Source: JAFDBW01 sp963723355
Lineage (GTDB): Bacteria; Desulfobacterota; Desulfuromonadia; Desulfuromonadales; BM103
NCBI GenBank assembly: GCA_963723355.1
Contig: CAVRQQ010000030.1
Location: 1 to 64,000, forward strand
DNA length: 64,000 nt
Reading direction: 5' to 3'
Below, piece after piece: positions 18,034-29,996 of the stretch. The position numbers and the translations under genes were made by a program. The notes beneath the pieces are model-generated. The model had not been told where the DNA came from and did no database searches. It saw nothing but the letters and a program-made list of their open reading frames with translations. Numbering within the stretch: the first letter of the stretch is position 1; every line of letters starts with the position of its first letter.

Positions 18034-19774
18034 CAGGCATTCCTGAAATTGCATTTGATAAAGATTTCGATAAACCCCATCCTTTAAAAGCAATTCCTGG
18101 TGACTACCCGTTTCGAACCACCCTACCCTGATCCAGGACAACGATCCTGTCGGCGTGCATGATTGTCGACAGCCTGTGCGCAATCACCAGCGTAGTACGA
18201 TTTTCCATCAGATTAGCCAGAGCTTTTTGCACCATTGCTTCGCTTTCCGTATCCAGAGCACTGGTTGCCTCATCCAGAATCAGAATTGGCGCATCTGCGA
18301 AGCAATGCGCGTGCAATACAAAGCCTTTGTCTTTGACCACCCGAAAGGCGAACACCTCGATCACCGATAGTCGTATCATAGCCCTCTGGGAGTTTATTTA
18401 TAAACTCATCAGCGTAGGCCTGACGAGCTGCCTCGGCAACAGCTTCATCATCAGCGGCATCAGCCTGCCATAGCGAATATTGTCTCGGATGGAGCCACTG
18501 AAAAGAAAAGTTTCCTGATCGACAAATGCGAGGTTTTTCTTCAGAGATCGAGTGAAACATCGCATAGGTTGTAACCATCTATCCGTTATAGAGCCTTGCT
18601 GCGGATCGTAGAAACGGGCTCATTAAACTTGCAGCGGTCGATTTACCGGCGCCACTCGGGCCGACCAGTGCAATTTTCTCGCCAGGATTTGCCTTGATGC
18701 TGAAATGGTCGAGAACCATTTCAGCATCATAGGCAAATGAGACATTGTCAAATTCGATGAAGCCTTGTGCTCTGGGAATCTCTCTGGCACTCTCCGGATC
18801 GGCAATCTGGCCTTCTCATCAAGAATTTCGAAGATTCGCTCCGCCGCGCCCATCGATTTCTGGAACACATTATTGACCCTGATCAGTCGCTTCAGCGGCA
18901 CGAACATCATCAGGATCGCCGCAACAAAAGAGAACAGTTCACCCTGACTGATATCACCGGCAATCACTCTGTTGATCCCGTACCAGAAAACACCTGCGAC
19001 TCCGAAAGAAGCGATCAGTTCGACAAAAGGAGATGACATGGATTCATACTTCAGAACCTTGCGCAACAATTTGTAATATTTCCTGTTCTCCATCTGAAAC
19101 TTCTTGTTCTCATGCTGTTCCTTGCCAAAAGCCTTGATGACCTTGACGCCGCTGATCGTTTCCTGCAAAACCGAGTTCAGTTCACCTACCCTGCGCTGAC
19201 CACGTTTGGTGTTTTCACGAATCTTGCGGCTGATAAGTGCCGCAGGAAGAATCGTCACGGGCAAAACGATAAAGGCGATCGATGCCAGTTTCCAGTCTGT
19301 ATAAAAGGCGAGGCCGACAAGACCGACCATGGTGAAGCTTTCGCGTAACGTATCAACCAGCACGTCGGCTGCAGAACGTTGCAGAACACACATCGTTAAG
19401 CATACGTGACAGAGGTTGCCGGGCTTGTGCGATTGTGAATCCCATCGACAGCTGCAAGGTCTGGCTAAAGAGCCCGTTCCGGATATCCTGAACCACCAGT
19501 TGACCGGCCGTTTTGATATAATACTCCTGGAAAAAGCGGCAGACACCCTTGAACAGGGAGATCCCCACAATAAAGTACGGGACGAGATAGACCAGATCTT
19601 TGTTCTTGCAGCAATAATATAGTCAACCAGAGGTTCAATCAGTTTGACCTAGGCAATGTCTGAGGCCGCCACCCCCAGAGAACAAAACAGGGATATCCCG
19701 ATTCGCCAGATAAGGGCGCGCGAATACCCATAATCGATGGAAATCTCTTTGGCTTTTATAGATTTTTCTGTCAT
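18033..19774 (-). pseudogene. msbA: msbA: lipid A/LPS ABC flippase, heavily disrupted
   Basis: MsbA flips core-lipid A across the inner membrane. The ATG at 19774 overlaps the lpxB stop (ATGA). An ABC exporter can be followed to the end: membrane domain with ETISGVKVIKAFGKEQ, Walker A VGPSGAGKST, the Q-loop FVDQETFLFSGSIRDNI, signature RLSGGQRQR, Walker B ILILDEATSALD and the H-loop IAHRLSTI. However, the frame is broken by about nine single-base indels (near 19595, 19395, 18815, 18615, 18595, 18545, 18475, 18300 and 18118) and an in-frame TAG near 19647. That is several times the indel density of its neighbours. All motifs survive, so either decay is recent or the sequence here is poor. Confidence 0.8.
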
Positions 19775-20959
19775 AGCAGTTTCTTGTCCTGATCTTTTTC
19801 AGAAACCATATCAAACAGCATCTCAGCAACTCTGGTTGAACAGCCGGGGTCACCCAACTGTTTTTGTACTGCCCGCAAGTCTTCTTTCATCTTCTCGGCG
19901 TAAACAACATCTTTCAGAACATGCAGTGCTTCATCTGCCAGGACTTGAGGGGTCGCCTCATCCTGAATAAATTCAGGCACAATTCGGCGATTCGCAACAA
20001 TATTCGGCAGCCCGGCATGATTCACATTCACCAGGCGACGGCCAATCGCGTATGACATCGGGGATGTCCTGTATAAAATTGCCATCGGCGTCCCCGCCAG
20101 TGCAATCTGCAAAGTCACCGTACCTGAAACAGTGATTATCGTATCGCAACATCCGGCAACAGCATAAATGTTTGCATTCCCTGCCTCAATGAAAGTGACC
20201 GGGAAGATCAGGGCCAAACTCTGATTTAATTTCAACTATTTTCAAAGAGTTTGCAATCGGAACCAGGAAATGGACGTTCGGCTCCTTAGCAAGAATAAGT
20301 TGCGCTGACTCAACAAGAAGAGCCAACATGTACCGCAACTCACTCCTCCGGCTACCAGGAAACAGGCCGATAATTTTCTGCCCCGCCGGGATTCGTAATT
20401 GCTCGCGCAAATCAACATCGTAGCGAGACGCAGCGAACTCATCCAGCAAGGGATGGCCAACGTATTTAACAAGCACATCAAGGCCGTTGTAGAGGACCGG
20501 TTCAAAAGGGAAAATGACCGCCAAAGAGTCTACTCTCTCGGCAATCTTCTTCACTCTTCCCATTCGCCAGGCCCAAACTTTCGGGCTGATATAGTAAAGG
20601 ACCGGAACACCGGCTTTTTGGGCCTGTTTAGCAAGCCTTAGGTTGAAATCAGGAAAATCAATCAACACCAGAGCATCCGGCTTCTGAGGGCCAAAAAGCT
20701 CTTTCTTGAGTTTTTGGAAAGAACGCCAGATTACCGGCAACTGGCCAAAGACCTCAAAGACGCCCATCACGGCGAGGTCTTCGCCAGGAACCAGGATCTC
20801 ACAACCGGCCTCGGCCATCTTCTGTCCACCGGCTCCAAAGAACCGTATATTGACGGAGGATAAGGCGTTTACCGCTTTAATCAAATTCGCGCCATGCAGA
20901 TCACCGGAAGACTCTCCGGTAACCATCATGATGCGTTTGGCAGGTTCAGGCGTGTCCAA
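19771..20959 (-). CDS. lpxB: lpxB: lipid A disaccharide synthase, one frameshift
   Basis: Condenses UDP-2,3-diacylglucosamine with lipid X to form the lipid A disaccharide; family GT19. Early motifs are RIMMVTGESSGDLHGANL and FFGAGGQKMAEAG, then LIDFPDFNLRLAK and YISPKVWAWRMGR. LFPGSRRSELRYML and TVSGTVTLQIALAGTPMAI complete the donor site. One frameshift lies near 20200. I prefer the TTG at 20959 as start because CAGGAG lies 8 bases upstream; the frame is open to 20992, and ATGs lie at 20929 and 20926. Reconstructed length is about 396 residues. It is separated from lpxA by about 190 bp holding an inverted repeat. Confidence 0.92.
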
Positions 20960-21011
20960 ACTGTCTACTCCTGACGTCGAACATCGCGACAAATCTTGGT
21001 CGACAGAAACA

Positions 21012-21049
21012 ATTCAGGCGAGCCAGGCTGCATCGCCTCTCGCCTGAAT
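21012..21049 (-). terminator. Inverted repeat between lpxA and lpxB, possible terminator
   Basis: ATTCAGGCGAG at 21012-21022 pairs perfectly with CTCGCCTGAAT at 21039-21049, an 11-bp stem with a 16-base loop. On the transcribed strand it is followed by TTGTTTCTG, only a weak T-tract. It could attenuate transcription between lpxA and lpxB. In several relatives another lipid A gene (lpxI) fills this position; none is present here. Confidence 0.45.
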
Positions 21050-21151
21050 CTGGAGCTGCATCGATCCGGCATCATTTTATCAATTCTCGCCAAAATAATT
21101 CATGCAACTCCTCAGAAGAGATTGCAGCAGTCTATCCTGAAATATTCTAGC

Positions 21152-21922
21152 TTACCTGGCAATGCCGCGCTGGCTCTCTTTGATGAAAGTGACAAAATGA
21201 TCCAGCTCCGGCGTCGATTCAATCTCCTCGACGATCATGTCAAGGGCTTCCTCCAGGCGCATCCCGGAACGGAAGATCGTGCGGTACGCCTTTTTGATGC
21301 CGCGGACGGTCTCTTCGGAGAAACCGCGTCGTTTCATGCCGATCAGATTCAGACCCATGGTTTTTGCCCGATCACCCTGGGCCACCGTATAGGGAGGAAC
21401 ATCCTGGGCAACCATTGCCCCGCCGCTGATCATGGTGTGGCAACCAATGCGACAGAACTGGTGTACTGCACAGAGCCCACCGAGGATTGCTGAAGATTCG
21501 ATTTCCACATGCCCGGCCAGTGTCGCTCCATTTGCCAGGATAGCCTGGTCGTGGATAATACAGTCATGTGCAACATGTGAATACGCCATAAACAGGTTGT
21601 CGTTTCCCACAGAGGTGACGCCGCCACCTTCGGCGGTCCCGCGATTCAGCGTAGTAAATTCCCTGATCCGGTTCCGATCACCGATCTTCAGGTAGGTCTG
21701 TTGTCCGGAATATTTCAGGTCCTGTGGCGCGGCACCGATCGATGAAAACTGGTAGATCTGGTTGTCCCTGCCAATCTCCGTCCAGCCTTCGATTACGACA
21801 TGAGCCGCGACCGTGGTGCCGGAACCGATTGATACGTTTTCACCAATCACGCTGAAAGGCCCAATCGAAACATCGTTGGCAATTTTAGCCCCTGACTGGA
21901 TAATGGCCGTCGGGTGAATCAT
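21152..21922 (-). CDS. lpxA: lpxA: UDP-N-acetylglucosamine O-acyltransferase
   Basis: Catalyses the first step of lipid A synthesis, 3-O-acylation of UDP-GlcNAc by acyl-ACP. The intact 256-residue protein (E. coli 262) consists of a left-handed beta-helix of hexapeptide repeats over residues 1 to about 185. The catalytic His sits in FMAYSHVAHDCIIHD. The C-terminal helical domain includes IGMKRRGFSEETVRGIKKAY, a family hallmark. The ATG at 21922 begins MIHPTAIIQSGAKI. It follows fabZ by 8 bp. Confidence 0.96.
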   Translation of the reverse strand: MIHPTAIIQSGAKIANDVSIGPFSVIGENVSIGSGTTVAAHVVIEGWTEIGRDNQIYQFSSIGAAPQDLKYSGQQTYLKIGDRNRIREFTTLNRGTAEGGGVTSVGNDNLFMAYSHVAHDCIIHDQAILANGATLAGHVEIESSAILGGLCAVHQFCRIGCHTMISGGAMVAQDVPPYTVAQGDRAKTMGLNLIGMKRRGFSEETVRGIKKAYRTIFRSGMRLEEALDMIVEEIESTPELDHFVTFIKESQRGIAR

Positions 21923-21930
21923 GCATCCCC

Positions 21931-22365
21931 CTACTTGTCCGCGAAAGTTGCTTTTAATTCCGCTTCCGCAACCAGTTTGCCATCAACCGTGGCCTTACCG
22001 AGAAAATAATAGATCCCTCGCCGCACTTTCTGTAATTCAAGAGAAAGCACCAGGACATCACCGGGCTGAACCGGCTTGCGAAATTTTGCCTTGTCGATAC
22101 CGACAAAATAAGGAACCTGATTCTCACCAACCTCGTTGGCGACAATAGCGTACACGCCGCCTACCTGGGCCATGGCTTCAAGAATCAGAACACCGGGCAT
22201 AACCGGATGGCCGGGAAAATGCCCCTGGAAGAAGGGTTCGTTGATCGTCACGTTCTTCACACCGACTATCTGCTCGTCTTTGATGAACCCAATGATTTTG
22301 TCCACCAGCAAAAAAGGGTAGCGGTGCGGCAGCAACTTCATGACATCCAAAGTATTCAGTTCCAT
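21931..22365 (-). CDS. fabZ: fabZ: (3R)-hydroxyacyl-ACP dehydratase
   Basis: Dehydrates 3-hydroxyacyl-ACP in fatty acid elongation and competes with LpxA and LpxD for the same substrate, which explains its place between them. The 144-residue hot-dog-fold protein has the active-site helix PFFQGHFPGHPVMPGVLILE, with the catalytic His and Glu, and starts MELNTLDVMKLLPHRYPFLL. The ATG lies 2 bp after the reconstructed lpxD stop. Confidence 0.96.
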   Translation of the reverse strand: MELNTLDVMKLLPHRYPFLLVDKIIGFIKDEQIVGVKNVTINEPFFQGHFPGHPVMPGVLILEAMAQVGGVYAIVANEVGENQVPYFVGIDKAKFRKPVQPGDVLVLSLELQKVRRGIYYFLGKATVDGKLVAEAELKATFADK

Positions 22366-22367
22366 AA

Positions 22368-23430
22368 TTATTCTTTGTCCTCCAGTATCTTGCGTTGTAA
22401 CTCTTCAACCTGTTTCCTCAATTTACTAAGCTCGCGACGCATCTCCGGTAGATGCTGTCATGGTCATTGTGGCCTTGAGCCACTCCCGGTGCGGCATCGC
22501 GGGAACGCCTGCAAGGCTCTGGTTGGCTTCAACGTTATTGGAAATTCCGCCTCGTGCTGCCAGGGTCACATTGTCCCCGACCTTGACATGACCTGTCACT
22601 GCGGATTGCCCGCCGAAGGTGCAATGCCTGCCGATGACTGTACTGCCGGCAATACCGGTCTGCGAAACCAGGATGGTGTCTTCACCGACCACAACATTGT
22701 GGGCAACCTGAACCAGATTATCTATTTTCACTCCGCGGCAAATCCGTGTCTCACCTAGCGTACCACGGTCAATGCATGAACAGGCGCCGATTTCGACGTC
22801 ATCTTCAATGATGACACAACCTGCCTGGGGAATCTTGTAATACGTCTCCCCGTCCGGGGCAAAACCAAAGCCATCGGCACCAACCACAGCTCCCGGTTGT
22901 ATAATCACCCGGTTGCCTATGAGACACTTCTCGCGCACCGTGACATTTGCATGCAGCAGGCAATCTTCGCCGACAACGGAATCAGGGCCAACCACGACAT
23001 TCGGCTGCAGGCAGGTCCCCCTGCCGATTTTTGCCCCTGCACAGACGACACAACCGGGCGAGATGGTCACATCTTCACCAACTATCGCGTCATGATGCAC
23101 ATGCGCTCCGGCCATGACTCCCTGGCCAACATGAGGAAGCACCTCGAAATAGGTCAGGATTTTTGCGAAGGCCAGATAAGGGTTGTCCGCCAGAAGCAGC
23201 GGGACCTCCACAGATCCGTCCAGAGAAGGGTGAACAATCACCGCTGCCGCCTCGCAACCAGCAAGTTTCCCCTGGTATTTGGGGTTTGCCAGAAATGAAA
23301 TATGATCCGCACCGGCACGATCGAGAGGCGCGACCCCGGAGACAGAAATAGAGGGGTCGCCAGAGACGGACCCCCCTACCAGTTCTGCCAATTCTGCCAG
23401 GGAGGTTCTCACCCTGCGCTCAGCATGCAT
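22368..23430 (-). CDS. lpxD: lpxD: UDP-3-O-acylglucosamine N-acyltransferase, frameshift near C-terminus
   Basis: N-acylates UDP-3-O-acylglucosamine in lipid A synthesis. The N-terminal uridine-binding domain (residues 1 to about 100, with GVAPLDRAGADHISFLANPK) precedes a left-handed beta-helix of hexapeptide repeats (about 105-310). The catalytic His lies in DNLVQVAHNVVVGEDT. The frame as given ends early at 22426. A shift near 22455 restores a coiled tail, LPEMRRELSKLRKQVEELQR, running to TAA at 22368, two bases before fabZ. Reconstructed length is about 353 residues, close to the family norm. It follows skp by 11 bp with a good AAGGGAAG ribosome site. Confidence 0.93.
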
Positions 23431-23441
23431 GCTTACTTCCC

Positions 23442-23947
23442 TTATTTTTCAGAGGCTTTGATAACCTTGTCGGTGATATCGATGCTTTCGTCAGCATAGA
23501 CGATTGAGCTCTCGGTTTTTTCGAGGATCATCGTGTATCCCTCATTCTTGCCGAGTTCTGCGCTACCTCGAGGAGGTCCTCAAGGATTTTCCGCGTCAGG
23601 TCAGCGTCCATCTGCTGCAGGGTTTCCTGGATGTCCTTGGTGAAGCGCTGGTAATCCTTGACCTTCTGCTGATAATCACGCTCCTTGGCACTGCGGGCCT
23701 CCTCGGAAAGCAGCATCGCCTGCTTTTCCAGGTCCTCCTTGAGTTTTTTCAGTTCCTCTTGACGCTGTTTGACTTCAGCATCGTAAACCTGTACCTGGGC
23801 CTTGATCTGCTCCTTTGCTTCCTTTCCGGCAGCAGACAGGTTCAACGCCTTCTGCAGGTCGATATAAGCTATTTTCTGGGCCTGGGCCATTGCCGGGGCA
23901 AGGGTCAGGCCAAGGCAGATCAAAAGAACAACGACAATGTGTTTCAT
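23442..23947 (-). CDS. skp: skp (ompH): periplasmic OMP chaperone, frameshift near C-terminus
   Basis: A periplasmic chaperone that holds unfolded outer-membrane proteins for BamA. It has an N-terminal signal peptide (VVVLLICLGLTLAPAMAQA, cleavage after AQA) and then KIAYIDLQKALNLSAAGKEA, the OmpH start. A long Lys/Glu/Gln-rich coiled coil (about residues 45-120) forms the usual tentacles. A frameshift near 23545 truncates it; the restored end is ELGKNEGYTMILEKTES...VIKASEK to TAA at 23442. Reconstructed length is about 168 residues. It lies between bamA and lpxD, the classic order. Confidence 0.9.
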
Positions 23948-23982
23948 GCATACTCTCCTTGAATAATCTTTGCTGAATTGTT

Positions 23983-26247
23983 TTAGAAAAAGCGTCCTAT
24001 CATGAAATCGAACTTGGAGTCAGATTCATAATCTCTTGCATCGAGGTTGTAGCCATATTCAAACCGCATCGGGCCGAGCGGACTCAGCCAGCGAATCTCC
24101 TGCACCTGCGCTGTAGCGCCATGAACCGAACACCTGGTCATCTTCATCCCAGTAATCGTCGCTACTCCAGGCGTTGCCGACATCAAAGAAGGTGACTCCC
24201 TTGATTTTCAACTCCTCATAGAGGGGGAAGATAAACTCGAAATTGAAGAAGGCCTCGGTTTCGCCGCCGATAAAGTCACCGAATTCGTCACGCGGACCGA
24301 CTTCGCGATTCTCAAAGCCACGGATTGTGCTGATTCCGCCCAGGTAGAAACGTTCGTCAATGGGGACATCCTCATTTTTCTGCCAGTCATGGACATAACC
24401 GATCTGGCCTCGTGCAGACAGGACCGTGCTCCCAGACGAAAGGCCAGAAGTGACGAACGTCCAGGACATACTTGCTGAAATGCTCCGTTCCGCCTATCCC
24501 GGCAAATTCCCAGGATGCACTCAGGTCGGTTCCGGACGAAGGGTCGAGGCGGTTGTCGGTCGTGTTGTACGAATAGGTGGTCGTTACCGAACTGACTGTC
24601 GATGTGCCCTCCTGGTCCTTGATGGTGTCAGAGGCAAAAAAATCGACATCGTAGACATCCGCAAATTCCAGGCGGTAAACTGCAAGAAGCCGTGAATACT
24701 CGCCAACCGGATGACCGGCTTTGAGGGCAAAACCCGTTGCATCGCGACTGTATTCATCCCACTCCCGCATGGTCTGGTAAATTTCGAATCCGAGGGTCCA
24801 GCGCGTGTCCATGAAATAAGGGTCGGTAACGCCCAGTTGATAGGTCGTACTATCACTCCCTAAAGAGCCGGCCAGGTTCAATCTCAGGCCGCGGCCGAGG
24901 AAGTTTTCCTGGGTTATCGATGCCTGGCCGACAAAACCATCGACCGAAGAGAACCCTGCTCCAATGCTGAAGGTTCCTGTTGCCCGCTCTGCCACATTGA
25001 CGTTAACGTTCATCTTGTCTTCGGCAGAACCCGGGCTGGTACTGACATCAACGGCTTCAAAGAATCCGAGGTTGTTGATGCGGGCCTTGCTGCGCTTCAG
25101 GTCGGTAGCGCTGAACAGCTCCCCCTCAACCAGTTTCATTTCACGGCGGATGACTTTATCGCGGGTCTTGGTATTTCCGGTGATCTCGATCCGGTCTACA
25201 GAAACCTGGGGCCCCTGCTCGATATCTAACATCACATCAATCGACTTGGTCTCGTCATCCGTCCTGGTCAAAGGGGTCACATTTGCGTAGGCGTAGCCCT
25301 GGTCGGCATAAACATCCGTGAGAACACCAACCCCGGCACGTAATTTGTTCCGCGAGAAAACATCTCCCGGCTTCAAGTCCACCATTTCGAGGAGATCATT
25401 TTTCTCCTGCATAAGATCGCCCTGGGCATCCAGATTGGAAATCCGGTACTGAGGTCCTTCGTCAACATGAATCAACAGCAGCATATGTTTATCATTGTCA
25501 ATCAGGCTGATGACAGGCTCACGCACCTTCACCCTGACGTAGCCAACATTAAAATAGAGGTCCGAAAGTCTCTGAAGGTCCTGCTGCAGCAGCATCTCAT
25601 TATAATTACCACGACCGGTCATCCAGGACAGAAACCACTTTTCTTTGGTTTCCATAGCATCTTTCAGGTCACCATCATCAAAAACCGTGTTCCCTTCGAA
25701 TCGGATGTCCTTGATCCGGACGATCCCGCCCTCTTTGATCCGGAAAGTCACCAAAGTCTCGTTTTTCTCATTGACATGGCTGTCTGCGGTAACCTGCGCG
25801 GCATAATAACCTTCACTCGAGTACAGGGCTTTGACACTATCAACACTTTTTGAAACTTCAAACGGATCGTAGATATCCGGAACACGTATCGTGATCACTT
25901 CCCGTAGTTTTTCTTCCTTGATCTTATCATTGCCTTCGAAGCGGACATTCCTCACCAACGGACGTTCCTCGAGTTTGAGTGTCAGGATCGATGCGCCCGC
26001 ATCGCCGGATAATTTCCGCAGAGATATCGGCAAAACGTTGCATCTTGAAGACAGCCTCGATCGCTCCATCGATATCGGCCGGTGTCACTGTCTGCCCTGG
26101 CTTGACTGTCAAGACATTGAGGATATCAGCCGTCTGGACACGCTGGTTACCCGCAATGACAATATCAGCAAGTATAAATTCCTGGGCCGCCCACGCCGGA
26201 AGAGCAAAAGACAGGCAGACCAGCAGCGAAACAACCCTCTTCAACAT
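23983..26247 (-). CDS. bamA: bamA: outer-membrane protein assembly factor, three frameshifts
   Basis: The central beta-barrel of the BAM complex, inserting proteins into the outer membrane. It starts at ATG 26247 with a signal peptide (LKRVVSLLVCLSFALPAWA). POTRA domains follow, for example VRNVRFEGNDKIKEEKLREV, IKDIRFEGNTVFDDGDLKDA and VDRIEITGNTKTRDKVIRRE. The barrel begins near GTFSIGAGFSSVDGFVGQAS, contains the conserved GGISTIRGFENREVGPRDE loop with the RGF motif, and ends with the C-terminal aromatic FMIGRFF. Frameshifts lie near 26010, 24440 and 24125. Reconstructed length is about 754 residues. An essential gene, so the shifts are probably errors. Confidence 0.94.
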
Positions 26248-26402
26248 ATCAAAAACACTCCAGATCAAGTTACATCTAAAAATCGCGTCATTATATGGGA
26301 TCATTGCCGGCAGGTAAACCATAAACTAGGAACTTCTGGATAGAAAAACCCCTGCAAATCGGCATAATCAGGTCGAAACATCAAACCGGATCGTGCCTCC
26401 GC

Positions 26403-27089
26403 TCAACCCTCACCCTGCATACGCCCATCCACCATTCTGACGATCCGGTCCATATGTGTGGCGACCTTTTCGCTATGCGTAACAACGACCATGGTCAGAT
26501 CACGCTTTTGGTGTAAACGATCAAGCAAGGCAAGAATCTCATCAGAGGTTGCACTGTCAAGATTGCCGGTCGGCTCATCGGCCAGCAATAGCCGCGGAGA
26601 CATGACCAGCGAACGGGCAATCGCGACCCGCTGCTGCTCACCGCCGGACAGTTGTCCCGGTTTATGGTCCAGGCGATGATCAAGGCCAACCGCAGCAAGG
26701 ATTTCCTCGGCTTTCATGCGTGCGTCCTGAACCGAATCACGCGCTATCAGGGCCGGCATCATGACATTTTCCAACGCGGTAAATTCAGGCAGCAGCTGAT
26801 GGAACTGAAAGACGAAACCGATTGAGCGGTTGCGGAAGGCATCCAACTCGGATGCGGAATAGCTGAAGATGTCTTTCCCGGCGAAGGTCACGGAACCACT
26901 GGTTGGTTTATCCAGCCCGCCCAGCAAATGCATGAAGGTCGTCTTGCCTGCGCCGGAAGCTCCGACGATCGCAATTCGAGCGCCGGCAGAGATATTAAGG
27001 CTGACTTCTTTAAGCACCTCAACCTTGCCGCGATCGGTGATAAAACTTTTTGACAGGGAGTCTACCGCGATCATTGTTTGGCTATTCAT
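26403..27089 (-). CDS. lolD: lolD: lipoprotein-releasing ABC ATPase
   Basis: The ATPase of the LolCDE complex that extracts outer-membrane lipoproteins from the inner membrane. It is intact at 228 residues. Motifs are Walker A IVGASGAGKTTFMHLLGG, Q-loop VFQFHQLLPEFTALENVMMP, ABC signature QLSGGEQQRVAIARSL, Walker B LLLADEPTGNLD and switch His VVVTHSEKVA. The FQFHxLLPEFTALENV segment is typical of LolD. It overlaps the end of lolC/E by 8 bp. Confidence 0.95.
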   Translation of the reverse strand: MNSQTMIAVDSLSKSFITDRGKVEVLKEVSLNISAGARIAIVGASGAGKTTFMHLLGGLDKPTSGSVTFAGKDIFSYSASELDAFRNRSIGFVFQFHQLLPEFTALENVMMPALIARDSVQDARMKAEEILAAVGLDHRLDHKPGQLSGGEQQRVAIARSLVMSPRLLLADEPTGNLDSATSDEILALLDRLHQKRDLTMVVVTHSEKVATHMDRIVRMVDGRMQGEG

Positions 27090-28334
27090 ATCTGAGCGCT
27101 TCGGCAGGATCCATTTTTGCGGCCCGCCATGCCGGATAAATTGTCGCCATCAAGGAAATCGCCATCGAAACAATCACGACAGCGATCACATCGCCGGAGT
27201 TGACGACAGAAGGGAAGTGGTCCATACCGTAAACAGTCTGGTCGAAAATCTTGATGTTGAGCAGCTTTTCCAGTCCCTTGATAAGAGGGTCGGCATTCTT
27301 GGCCAAGAGCAGGCCAAGGATAGTGCCAAGGATGGTTCCCAGGGTTCCGATAATCAGACCTTCCAGAACGAAAATTTTCATAATACTGCGCGATGTCGCT
27401 CCCATTGAACGCAAGATAGCGATATCCCTGTGTTTTTCCATAACAACCATGATCAGTGTCGTGGCAATATTGAACGCGGCAACCAGAACAATAATGCCGA
27501 GCACGATGAAAAGTCCGAGCTTTTCCAGCCTGAGCGCGGCCAGGAAGGATCCGAACATGTCTTCCCAGGAGCGCACGATATGCGGGAAGCCGTAGTCCTC
27601 TCTCAGGGCGGCCGCCACAGGAGCGGCCTGGTCAAAGCTGTCGACCTCTATCTCAACCCCGCTGACACCTGCCCCGAGGTCAAAGAACTTCTGGGCCTGA
27701 TTGAGATCAATATACGCGAAGTAGGCATCGACGAATCCGCCCCGGTGCTTGAATATTCCAACGATCCTGAACGGTTTCATCTTCGGGATCATGCCGAAGG
27801 GGGTGATCGTGAACATCGGCGGGATGACGTTGACCGAATCACCGACCGCAACGCCGAGGGTCGTGGCCGTATCCAGGCCGATCAGGATGCCGGGTTGGAG
27901 AGATTCGTGTCATAAAGTGCCGTCTTTACATCAGCACCGTTTTCAGTCAGGAAATTCTGCCGGAAAATCTTGTTGTCCTGCGCAATCCCTTTGACATTGA
28001 CGGCCGCCACGTTGCGCTGCGAAAGCAACATGGCCTCCTTGTTGACAAATGGCGAAGCATTCAGCACATGGGGTGAAACGGCTTTCGACCTGGCAACAAC
28101 TGCGTCCGGCTCGGTCAGCACATCGCCTTGCTTCTGTATCAGGACATGAGGGATATTGCCCAGGATCTGCTGTCTGACTCCGTCATGAAAGCCGGTCATA
28201 ACCGCAAGGACCACGATCAGCGCAGCGACACCGAGGGTAATTCCGGATATCGAGATAAACGAAATCACCGAGATGAAGGTTTGTTTGCGCTTGGCACGCA
28301 GGTAGCGCAGGCTGACAAAGAGTTCGTAGTTCAT
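27082..28334 (-). CDS. lolC: lolC/lolE: lipoprotein-releasing system permease, one frameshift
   Basis: The inner-membrane subunit of the lipoprotein exporter. The start MNYELFVSLRYLRAKRKQTF with the following transmembrane helix (ITLGVAALIVVLAVMTGFHDG) is a family signature. A periplasmic domain is followed by three C-terminal transmembrane helices (LGLFIVLGIIVLVAAFNIAT; LEGLIIGTLGTILGTILGLL; AVVIVSMAISLMATIYPAW) and ends PAWRAAKMDPAEALRYE. One frameshift lies near 27897. Reconstructed length is about 417 residues. Only one permease gene is present, as is common outside enterobacteria, so it may act as a homodimer. Confidence 0.93.
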
Positions 28335-28343
28335 TATAAAAAC

Positions 28344-28402
28344 GAGGTGAGAGGTGAGAGGCGAGAGGTGCGAAAAGATTTTTCACACTTCCGCGTCGCA
28401 CT

Positions 28403-28412
<10 letters not shown>
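28344..28412. repeat. Heptamer-repeat element between lysS and lolC
   Basis: GAGGTGA-type heptamers on the left (GAGGTGAGAGGTGAGAGGCG and on) face TTCACAC/TTCACGC-type heptamers on the right, after a short AAAGATTTTT loop. The arms are imperfect reverse complements. The right arm overlaps the last codons of lysS. This is one of several such elements in the operon gaps. Confidence 0.6.
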
Positions 28413-29898
<1,486 letters not shown>

Positions 29899-29918
29899 GT
29901 TTCTACTTTTCCTTGTGT

Positions 29919-29995
29919 TTATGTGATCAGTGATCTGTGATCGGTGATCGGCAACAAGTGAACATTACGGTGATCGGTGGATCGTGATCATTATC
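29919..29995. repeat. Heptamer-repeat element between prfB and lysS (GTGATCN)
   Basis: At least four consecutive GTGATCN heptamers (GTGATCAGTGATCTGTGATC and on) and three more after a short interruption fill the gap from the lysS start to the prfB stop. Because GATC is self-complementary, the array can also fold on itself. I see nothing else in this gap. Confidence 0.75.
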
Positions 29996-29996
29996 A

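Noticed and set aside
19640..19655. TAG in msbA as pyrrolysine or selenocysteine recoding
   Set aside because: Selenocysteine uses TGA, and nothing suggests a pyrrolysine system; the gene is also broken by many indels.
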